From JAICUY01 sp963716585 (GTDB lineage: Bacteria > Chloroflexota > Limnocylindria > QHBO01), in NCBI GenBank assembly GCA_963716585.1, contig CAVQTN010000002.1:992001-1056000 (forward strand): a stretch of 64,000 nucleotides of DNA, written 5' to 3'. This document shows positions 57,620 through 64,000 of this stretch, one piece after another. Positions within the stretch are counted from its first letter, which is position 1. Every line of letters starts with the position of its first letter. The notes under the pieces are model-generated. The model searched no databases. It saw nothing but the letters and a program-made list of their open reading frames with translations, and was not told the origin of the DNA. Both the position numbers and the translations under genes were made by a program.

Positions 57620-58615
57620 TTGTCGCAGCTGGTCGCCGTCACCGGAGCGGAGGGCTTCATCGGTTCACACCTGGTCGAGGCGCTCGTCGCCTCCGGCGCC
57701 CGGGTGCGGGCCATGGTCCTGTACAACTCGTTCAGCTCGTGGGGCTGGCTCGAGGGCCTGCCGGCGGCGGTGCTGGACAACGTCGAGGTCGTGCTCGGCG
57801 ATGTGCGCGACCCGCACTCCGTGCGCGAGTTCGTGGCCGGCGTCGAGGCGATCTACCATCTCGCCGCGCTGATCGCCATCCCGTACTCCTACCGCGCCCC
57901 GCATTCGTACCTGGAGACGAACGGCGGCGGCACGCTCAACGTGCTGGAAGCGGCGCGCTTTCACCAGACGCCCCGCATCGTGTGCACTTCGACCTCCGAG
58001 GTGTACGGCACCGCGCAGCGCGTGCCCATCGACGAGACCCATCCGCTCCAGGCGCAGTCCCCCTACTCGGCCTCGAAGATCGCCGGCGACAAGCTGGCAG
58101 AGAGCTACCACCTCAGCTTCGACTTGCCGGTCGTGACGCTTCGGCCGTTCAACACCTTCGGACCCCGCCAGTCGGCGCGAGCGGTGATCCCGACCGTCAT
58201 CTCGCAGCTCGCCGCGGGCCGCGCGACGGTGCGCCTCGGTGCGCTCGATCCGACCCGCGACTTCACCTTCGTCACGGATACGGCGGCCGCGTTCCGCGCG
58301 GTTGCCGATGCGCCGGCCGAGCGCGTGGTCGGCCGCGTGCTGAACGCCGGGACCGGGGTCGAGATCTCGATCCGCGAGCTGGTGGCCACCATCGCGCAGC
58401 TGATGGGCCGCGAGGTGGCCATCGAGCAGGACGATCAGCGCCTGCGACCGGAGGCATCGGAGGTGCAGCGCCTGGTGGCCGACAGCACCCGGCTGCGGGA
58501 GGCGACCGGCTGGGCACCGACACTGACCCTGGCCGAGGGCCTGCGTCGCACCATCGGATGGTTCAGCGTGCCGGAGAACCTGGCCGGCTACAAGACATCG
58601 GTCTACAACGTCTAG
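57620..58615 (+). CDS. legB: NAD-dependent 4,6-dehydratase LegB
   Basis: This short-chain dehydrogenase/reductase makes an NDP-4-keto-6-deoxy-HexNAc, the first step toward legionaminic-type sugars. The 331-residue protein matches LegB closely in motif: VTGAEGFIGSHLVEALV, LYNSFSSWGWLEG, HLAALIAIPYSYRAP, STSEVYGTA, PLQAQSPYSASKIAGDK (catalytic YxxxK) and RPFNTFGPRQSARAVIPT. TTG 57620 is the start that yields the normal N-terminus. A TATACT -10 lies at 57503, leaving a leader of about 100 bases. A sugar nucleotidyltransferase follows after four bases. Confidence 0.93.
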   Translation: MSQLVAVTGAEGFIGSHLVEALVASGARVRAMVLYNSFSSWGWLEGLPAAVLDNVEVVLGDVRDPHSVREFVAGVEAIYHLAALIAIPYSYRAPHSYLETNGGGTLNVLEAARFHQTPRIVCTSTSEVYGTAQRVPIDETHPLQAQSPYSASKIAGDKLAESYHLSFDLPVVTLRPFNTFGPRQSARAVIPTVISQLAAGRATVRLGALDPTRDFTFVTDTAAAFRAVADAPAERVVGRVLNAGTGVEISIRELVATIAQLMGREVAIEQDDQRLRPEASEVQRLVADSTRLREATGWAPTLTLAEGLRRTIGWFSVPENLAGYKTSVYNV

Positions 58616-58619
58616 CCCG

Positions 58620-59333
58620 ATGCATGCGCTGATCCTGGCGGGCGGCAAGGGAACCCGCCTGCTGCCTTTCACCACGACCCTGCCGAAGCCGCTCATGCCG
58701 ATCGCCGGCGAGTCGGCGATCCTCGAGATCGTGCTGCGGCAGCTGGCCGGCCAGGGCTTTCGCTCGGCGACGCTGGCGATCGGCCATCTCGGCTCGTTGA
58801 TCCGGGCGTATGTCGGCGACGGGTCCCAGTGGGGCATCGCGGTCGACTACGCCACCGAGGACCAGCCGCTCGGCACGCTCGGTCCGGCGCTGCAGATCCG
58901 GGAGCGGCTGCCGGACCATTTCCTGGTCATGAACGGTGATGTCCTGACCGATCTGCCGTTCGCGCGACTCCTGGGCGAGCACGCAGCCAGTGGCGCGGCG
59001 ATCACCGTGTCGACCTGCGAGCGTGAGCTGCATGTCGAGTCCGGCGTGCTGCAGATCGAGGACGGCCGGATTGTCGGCTTCGAGGAGAAGCCGACACTGC
59101 GCTTCATGATCAGCATGGGCATCTATGCACTCTCGCGCACGACGCTCGACCGCTACACGCCGGGCACCCACTTCGGCTTCGACGACCTGATGCTCGACCT
59201 GCTGGAGCGCGGCGAGACGGCGGCGACCTTCCCGTTCGACGGCTACTGGCTGGACATCGGGCGCCCGGAGGACTACGACCGCGCCAACCAGGAGTTTGCG
59301 GATCGGCGCAGCTCGCTCCTGCCGGACACCTAG
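58620..59333 (+). CDS. sugar-1-phosphate nucleotidyltransferase (PtmE/RmlA-like)
   Basis: This 237-residue enzyme activates a sugar-1-phosphate with an NTP. The N-terminal LILAGGKGTRLLPFT is the nucleotide loop and LPKPLMPIAG is the substrate Lys region. Further motifs are VDYATEDQPLGTLG, FLVMNGDVLTDL (metal Asp) and VGFEEKPTLRFMISMG. It is single-domain, without the CBS pair of PtmE. It follows legB by four bases, so its product probably feeds LegB, as GDP-GlcN/GlcNAc does in the Campylobacter legionaminate route. The 3' end overlaps a convergent glycosyltransferase. Confidence 0.92.
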   Translation: MHALILAGGKGTRLLPFTTTLPKPLMPIAGESAILEIVLRQLAGQGFRSATLAIGHLGSLIRAYVGDGSQWGIAVDYATEDQPLGTLGPALQIRERLPDHFLVMNGDVLTDLPFARLLGEHAASGAAITVSTCERELHVESGVLQIEDGRIVGFEEKPTLRFMISMGIYALSRTTLDRYTPGTHFGFDDLMLDLLERGETAATFPFDGYWLDIGRPEDYDRANQEFADRRSSLLPDT

Positions 59334-60727
59334 CCGGCGGCCTTCACGACCTCGTCCAGGAGCGCCGCCAGGCGGCGGCTGAGCGTCGACCGCTCGTAGC
59401 GCCGTTCGGGATCGGCCGTGCCGCCCGACGGAGCGGCGCTCAGCAACCGCTCGATGCCGCCCGCCACGCCCTCAGGGGTGGGATCGGCGGCCAGCCCCCA
59501 GCCCAGCTCATCGAGGATGCGCCGCGCCTCTCCCGGCGGGGCAATGGCCAGCACCGGGCGGTCGAGGCCGATGTACTCGAACAGCTTGGCCGGCGGCACG
59601 TGCGCGCGACCTGGTGCGGCGGCCAGCACGATGAAGGCCGCATCGGCGGAACGCAGGTGCGCGAGCGCCTCCTGCTTCGGCACGAACCCGAAGCGCCGCA
59701 CGACCGGCTCCAGTGCCGGGAAGCGCCTGTCGGCGACGACCTGCGTCTCGGGGCTGAACCAGCCAACGAAGTCGACCCGCAGCCGCTCACGAAGGTCGGG
59801 CCGGCGCGCCAGGAGGAGCTCGAGGCCGTCCACGAGCAGCTCGAGCTCCGGCAGGTACTGCATGCTGCCGGTGAACACCAGCCGGAATGGCGTGCCATCC
59901 TCGGTCGGGGCGTCGGCCGCCGGAAGCGCGTCGATCTCGCGCAGGTCGTACCCATTCGGGATGGTCACCAGCCGATGGGCGAATGCCGGGTATCGCTCGG
60001 CGTACTCGTCGCGAACGCCGGCCGAGGCGAAGACGCTGCGGTCGGCTGCGGCGATGATCGAGCGTTCGAGGCTGGCCTGCAGCAGGCGGTACGGTGCCGC
60101 CAGCGGCCGCTGATAGGCATTCCCGATCCACGGGTCGCGGAAGTCGGCGATCCACGGAACACCGAGGATCGGCCTCAGTGCCGCGGCCGCCAGGTGGCCC
60201 GAGATGGGCGGGGACGAGCTGTAGATCGCGTCGACCGGGTCGCGGCGATGGGTGACGATCGCGGCGATCATGGCTCCCAGCGTCCAGAGCAGCTGCTCAT
60301 CGGGAAAGTAGAGGAGCGGGATCGCGGCGGCCCACGCCCGGTTGAGCAGGGTCCTGAGCGGCGATCCCGGCTCGCCGTCGCTCGGCCCCGGCCGGGTCGG
60401 GCGAGTCAGCTCGTGGTCAGCGGCGACCGGGGCGTGCGGGTCGGCAGCCGGCGGTGCGCCCGATGCCACCGCGCGCCGAAGTGCAGCCATCGCGTGGCGC
60501 AGGTGACCCGGCTCGAGAGTCAGGCTGCGATGGACCTCGATCCCCCTCGGGAGGCGGTCGAGCGTCGTGGAATCGACCAGGCGGTAGGCGGAATTGGCCG
60601 GGGCGACGACCACCGGCATCCAGCCGGCCAGCGGGAGATACGTCGCGTGCTTCAGGGAGCGTTCGACGCCGACCCCGGCCACCGGAGGGAAGAAGTAGGT
60701 GAGCATCAGGACGCGGCGCACCATCAC
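59330..60727 (-). CDS. family 4-type glycosyltransferase
   Basis: This 465-residue GT-B enzyme begins with VLMLTYFFPPVAGVGVERSL, the common start of GT4 proteins that have a long acceptor domain. Later motifs are WIADFRDPWIGN, VTIPNGYDLREID, RLVFTGSMQYLPELEL and the donor site HVPPAKLFEYIGLDRPVLAI with the conserved Glu. ATG 60727 (or 60724) directly follows the flippase stop. It is the last gene of the minus-strand glycan operon. Confidence 0.9.
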   Translation of the reverse strand: MMVRRVLMLTYFFPPVAGVGVERSLKHATYLPLAGWMPVVVAPANSAYRLVDSTTLDRLPRGIEVHRSLTLEPGHLRHAMAALRRAVASGAPPAADPHAPVAADHELTRPTRPGPSDGEPGSPLRTLLNRAWAAAIPLLYFPDEQLLWTLGAMIAAIVTHRRDPVDAIYSSSPPISGHLAAAALRPILGVPWIADFRDPWIGNAYQRPLAAPYRLLQASLERSIIAAADRSVFASAGVRDEYAERYPAFAHRLVTIPNGYDLREIDALPAADAPTEDGTPFRLVFTGSMQYLPELELLVDGLELLLARRPDLRERLRVDFVGWFSPETQVVADRRFPALEPVVRRFGFVPKQEALAHLRSADAAFIVLAAAPGRAHVPPAKLFEYIGLDRPVLAIAPPGEARRILDELGWGLAADPTPEGVAGGIERLLSAAPSGGTADPERRYERSTLSRRLAALLDEVVKAAG

Positions 60728-62086
60728 TCAGTCCTCGACCGGCGGTGGCGGCATGCGGCCCCGACTGCGCAGCAGGCGGAGGATCTCGCCGACTCCGTCG
60801 ACCAGCCGTTGCCATTCGGCGCCGGTCGGGACGATGAAGCCACGAACGGGCACGCGCGACAGCCGTGACGCGATGTTCAGGAGCATGGCCGCCTGGACGG
60901 TGTAGGAGATCAGCGAGGCCGCGGCAGCGCCCACGAAGCCGATGAACGGAATGAGCGCCAGGTTGGCGACCAGGTTGACGGCCAGTGACGTCCCGGAGGC
61001 GGTCGCAACCCGTAGCGGCATGCCCAGGCCGCCGATGTAGCTGGTCAGCACCTTGGCAACGCTCAGCGCCACGATGCCGGGAGTTATCACCAGGAACGCG
61101 GTGAGGCTTGGCGCGTAGTCGGGCAACAGCACCAGCACCAGGACGAAGGCGGCGGGGATCAGCGCGGCCAACGACAACCCGGTGATGAGCACGGTGAAGC
61201 GCGAGACCATGGGCGTCAGCTGATCGGCGGCCTGGCGCTCGGAACCTGCCACTCGCGGAAAGAAGACCGTGCTGACCGAATCGGGCACAAAGAAGAGGAG
61301 CTCGCCCAGGCTCACGGCCAGCGAATAGAGGCCCAGGGTTCGCGGGTCGCCGACGATGGCGCTCAGCAGGAAGACATCCGCCCGATAACCGAAGAAGCCC
61401 GCCACGCTGGCGGGATAGATCCTCAGCCCGAAGCCGAACAGCTCGCCGATGCGCACCCCGCGGTCGTCCGTGGCCGGTGGCTCGTGCCGGGTGCTGCGTC
61501 GCAGCTCCAGGGCCATGGCTGCGGCGGTGGCGATCGTGATGGCCAGGTTGGCCACCACCGCGCCCCAGACGCCCTGCTGCAGCACCCCCACGAGCAGGAC
61601 CATCAGCAGCAGCAGCGCAACGGACTGCGCGATGAGCAGGATGTTGTAGTTGCGCAGCGTCTGGCGGCCGATGAGCACCGCGCCGGCGAAGGCGGTCAGG
61701 AACTGGAACGGGATCGACAGCAATGAGAGCCGCACCAGGTCGCCAGGGGCCGCACGCAGCACCGTGGACTCGAGCCAGGGCAGCGCCAGCACGATTGCGG
61801 CGCCCAGCACCACGGTCAGGGCGATGCTGAGGCCGATGGCAAGGAGCTGCAGCCGCCGTCCAGAGCGTCCCCGCCCCGCAAAGAAGCTGAACGCCTGGGG
61901 CAGGCCCAGCTGGCCAAGCGTCGCGAGCGTCGTCGGGGCGAGGCTGGTCAGTGCGTAGACTCCCCGGCCGGCAGGGCCCAGGATCCGGGCCAGCAGGAAC
62001 GAGGTGACAAAGCCGAGCAGGAACCGCGCGACCCGGGTCGTGAAGACACCGGCGATACGCCGCGCGAAGGGCGATGACAGCGTCAT
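60728..62086 (-). CDS. polysaccharide flippase (Wzx/MATE-like)
   Basis: This 452-residue polytopic protein has about twelve to fourteen helices, starting RIAGVFTTRVARFLLGFVTSF with the LLARILGPAGRGVYAL motif of the oligosaccharide flippase family. It would move lipid-linked repeat units across the membrane. ATG 62086 overlaps the stop of the preceding glycosyltransferase by four bases, and the following glycosyltransferase begins one base after its stop, giving a tight export operon. Confidence 0.92.
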   Translation of the reverse strand: MTLSSPFARRIAGVFTTRVARFLLGFVTSFLLARILGPAGRGVYALTSLAPTTLATLGQLGLPQAFSFFAGRGRSGRRLQLLAIGLSIALTVVLGAAIVLALPWLESTVLRAAPGDLVRLSLLSIPFQFLTAFAGAVLIGRQTLRNYNILLIAQSVALLLLMVLLVGVLQQGVWGAVVANLAITIATAAAMALELRRSTRHEPPATDDRGVRIGELFGFGLRIYPASVAGFFGYRADVFLLSAIVGDPRTLGLYSLAVSLGELLFFVPDSVSTVFFPRVAGSERQAADQLTPMVSRFTVLITGLSLAALIPAAFVLVLVLLPDYAPSLTAFLVITPGIVALSVAKVLTSYIGGLGMPLRVATASGTSLAVNLVANLALIPFIGFVGAAAASLISYTVQAAMLLNIASRLSRVPVRGFIVPTGAEWQRLVDGVGEILRLLRSRGRMPPPPVED

Positions 62087-63213
62087 TGCCCGGCGAGCTT
62101 CCGGTAGATCGTTTCCATGCGCGCCATGTTGGCCTCGTAGTCGGCATGGTCGAGCACATAGCGGCGCAGCCGGGCTCCCAGATCGGCCCGCGCCGGGGCA
62201 CCGAGCGCGAGAATGGCCTGGAGCCGCTCCTGGAGCTGGGCCACGTCGCCGATCGGGACGAGGTATTCGGGAGTGAGTGTTCCCAGCTCGGCGCGCACCG
62301 GCGGGAGATCACCGGCGATCACCGGGGCGCCGCTGGCCATGGCCTCGAGGATGGTGAGCGCGAAACTGTCGCTCTCCGGCATCGAGACCACCACGGCGGC
62401 CATGCGGTACAGCTCGGGAAGATCCTCGTCGGTGATGTCGTCGATGATGCGGGTGCGATCGACCATGCCACGCTCGGCCAGACGTGCGCGAATGGAGGCC
62501 AGGTAGGCTGGGTTGGCCGCGCGGCCGGTCATCACCAGCACGACGTCGTCCGGCAGTCCTGCGACCGCGTCGACGATGGTCTCGTGGCGGTAGAGGGGCC
62601 GGATCGCGCGCGGCGAGAAGACGACCCGCCCCTCGGCGATCCGCAGCCGGTCCGCGACTCCTGGGTCAGCCGGCCCGGGAGCGAACCGTGACACGTCGAC
62701 ACCGAATTGGACCTCCTCGATCCGGTCGAGCCGTGCACCGGCGGCGGCGGCCGCGTCGCGCATGTAGTCGGAGACGACCGTCACCACGTCGGCGCGGCTC
62801 AGCGTGCGGCGATCCCACCAGCGCACGCGCCAGGTGCGAAGCGCAGCGACCAGCAGGTCCGAGCCCCACGGCGTGACGACGTACGGATGGAAGCCGGCGA
62901 TGGATGCCTGCCAACCGTAGCGGCGTACGAAATGCGCATGCAGCACGTCTGGAGCAATGCGTCGCAGCAAGTCCTGCAGGCTGCGCCGGCCCTTCAGCAG
63001 CGAGAGCCCCGGGATCCGGCTGCCACCGTGCGCCCGGTAGCGTTCCACCACGACGCGCGGGTCGAGTCCCGGCCGGATCTCGTCGCCGAAGCCGTCGAGC
63101 AGGTGCACAGCGTGGCCGTGCGCCGCGAACCAATGGATCCAGCGGCGGGTGTGGACGCTGTTCGGGTCACCGATGAAGGCGAGCCGCAATGGATCGGCGG
63201 GCATTGGCGGCAT
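62083..63213 (-). CDS. family 4-type glycosyltransferase, tandem copy 1
   Basis: This 376-residue GT-B enzyme has LAFIGDPNSVHTRRWIHWFA, DVLHAHFVRRYGWQASI, YVVTPWGSDLLVAALR and RADVVTVVSDYMRDAAA in the acceptor half. The donor half has VVFSPRAIRPLYRHETIVDAV and MPESDSFALTILEAMASGAPV (E-x7-E). ATG 63213 is chosen; further upstream codons overlap the next gene. Its sequence is clearly related to the next gene at 63225, indicating a tandem duplication. Confidence 0.92.
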   Translation of the reverse strand: MPPMPADPLRLAFIGDPNSVHTRRWIHWFAAHGHAVHLLDGFGDEIRPGLDPRVVVERYRAHGGSRIPGLSLLKGRRSLQDLLRRIAPDVLHAHFVRRYGWQASIAGFHPYVVTPWGSDLLVAALRTWRVRWWDRRTLSRADVVTVVSDYMRDAAAAAGARLDRIEEVQFGVDVSRFAPGPADPGVADRLRIAEGRVVFSPRAIRPLYRHETIVDAVAGLPDDVVLVMTGRAANPAYLASIRARLAERGMVDRTRIIDDITDEDLPELYRMAAVVVSMPESDSFALTILEAMASGAPVIAGDLPPVRAELGTLTPEYLVPIGDVAQLQERLQAILALGAPARADLGARLRRYVLDHADYEANMARMETIYRKLAGQ

Positions 63214-63224
63214 GATAGGAGCCG

Positions 63225-64000
63225 TCAGTCGCCGTCGCGGGCGGCGAGCCGATGGTAGTGCGCCTCCATGCGCTGCATGTTCGTCTCGTAGTCGCAGCAT
63301 TCCAGCGCGATCCGGCGCAGCTCATGCGACCAGATGCGGCGCTCATCGGCCGATGCGGCGAGCACCCTATCCAGCGCGTCGCGGACGGCGTTCGCGTCGC
63401 CGACCGGCGTGAGCAGGCCGCCCGACGCGCCGCTCATCAGCTCGCGGAGCGTCGGCACGTCACTGACCACCAGCGGGCAGCCGCTGGCCATCGCCTCGAG
63501 GACGCTGCCGGGCGTGCCGTCACTGCGGGGTACGGACACCATCGCGGCGGCGGAGCGCAGGACGGCCGCGAGGTCATCCTCGGCGATCTCGTCGACGATC
63601 TTGACCCGGTCGCCGATCCCGTGCCGCGCGATGCGTGCCTCAAGCGCACGGCGGTACGCGCCGTCCGCGTTGCGCGCGGTCATCAGCAGGCTGGCTGGCA
63701 GCCGCAGGCCGGCGAACGCGTCGATGATCGTCTCGTGACGGTAGAGCGGCCGCAGCGCGCGGATCGAGAGCACGATCGGAGCATCAGGCAGCTCCAGGCG
63801 CGCGGCCAGCAGCGGGTCATGCGGCCCCGGTGCGAATCGCCGCGTGTCGACCCCGAACTGGATTATCTCCACCCGGCCCGCTCGCGCGCCGTCGGCCACG
63901 GCGCGGTCGAGCATGTAACGCGAGTTGGCCGTGACCAGGTCGGCCGTCCGCAGCGTCGCCGCGTTCCAGCGCCTGGTTCGCCACGACCGTCGCGGCGCCA
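63225..64000 (-). CDS. family 4-type glycosyltransferase, tandem copy 2, N-terminus beyond window
   Basis: This is a paralogue of the adjacent glycosyltransferase, cut at the window's right edge. The frame stays open from 63914 to 64000 with ATLRTADLVTANSRYMLDRA, which aligns with the SRADVVTVVSDYM region of copy 1, so an apparent start at 63914 is internal. The donor half has VLSIRALRPLYRHETIIDAF and VPRSDGTPGSVLEAMASG (E-x7-E region). The stop lies 12 bases before the start of copy 1. Confidence 0.92.
   Translation of the reverse strand, partial: APRRSWRTRRWNAATLRTADLVTANSRYMLDRAVADGARAGRVEIIQFGVDTRRFAPGPHDPLLAARLELPDAPIVLSIRALRPLYRHETIIDAFAGLRLPASLLMTARNADGAYRRALEARIARHGIGDRVKIVDEIAEDDLAAVLRSAAAMVSVPRSDGTPGSVLEAMASGCPLVVSDVPTLRELMSGASGGLLTPVGDANAVRDALDRVLAASADERRIWSHELRRIALECCDYETNMQRMEAHYHRLAARDGD

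Overview
The window is a GC-rich, gene-dense bacterial chromosome segment with no intergenic stretch over 300 bases. About 45 protein genes and one tRNA-Pro are visible. GTG and TTG starts are common, and many genes are joined by ATGA or GTGA stop/start overlaps. The gene set suggests a high-GC member of the Terrabacteria. A deep Chloroflexota lineage (Limnocylindria-like) or an actinobacterial relative fits best, because of the GlgE route to alpha-glucan, MreBC, LytR-CpsA-Psr (LCP) ligases, many surface proteins with cell-wall-binding repeat 2 (CWB2), and WbpI/LegB-type nucleotide-sugar genes. This placement is inference; there is no rRNA gene to test it. No insertion sequence, prophage, CRISPR array or origin was seen.

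Layout: 1-625 holds a truncated diguanylate cyclase. 879-4010 is a purine block, purF-purM-purN, with a one-base frameshift in purF. 4124-6543 holds a membrane zinc-ribbon protein, a CPBP protease-like protein and a RadC-like protein. 6519-7784 is a secreted sugar-dehydrogenase-like lipoprotein on the minus strand. 7906-16027 is a tightly coupled GlgE-TreS-maltokinase-GlgX-CBS/BON operon, with glgB convergent at 16029-18239. Together these turn trehalose into branched alpha-glucan and recycle it. 18431-20359 is mreB-mreC. 20556-26346 holds three CWB2 surface proteins whose N-terminal modules are caspase-like, GH18 and CAP. 26381-28639 holds a glycosyltransferase, RNase PH and the RdgB/HAM1 NTPase. 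28789-31654 is a frameshifted subtilisin-CWB2 protein.

31720-36541 is a coupled nucleotide-sugar operon (WbpD-, WbpI-, WbpB- and WbpA-like proteins) that would make a di-N-acetylated uronic acid donor; the required aminotransferase is absent. It ends with a polyprenol-phosphate-mannose-synthase-like gene. 36692-40727 holds a parvulin foldase, MazG and a glycosyltransferase. The tRNA-Pro and a WecA/TagO-type initiating transferase follow. A minus-strand LCP-glycosyltransferase-ligase operon (45852-41818) faces away from a GGDEF gene and a second LCP gene. 49239-52899 holds a Cys/Met PLP enzyme, a PucR-type regulator and glnA, with a perfect palindrome before glnA. 53122-57499 holds two more CWB2 proteins, the first frameshifted. 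57620-59333 is legB plus a sugar nucleotidyltransferase. 59330-64000 is a minus-strand operon of three glycosyltransferases and a Wzx-type flippase.

The dominant theme is the cell envelope: wall shape (MreBC), polymer initiation, flipping, ligation and attachment, unusual acidic or 6-deoxy sugars, and six surface proteins that each carry three CWB2 repeats. Three single-base insertions that break otherwise intact genes suggest residual assembly error.
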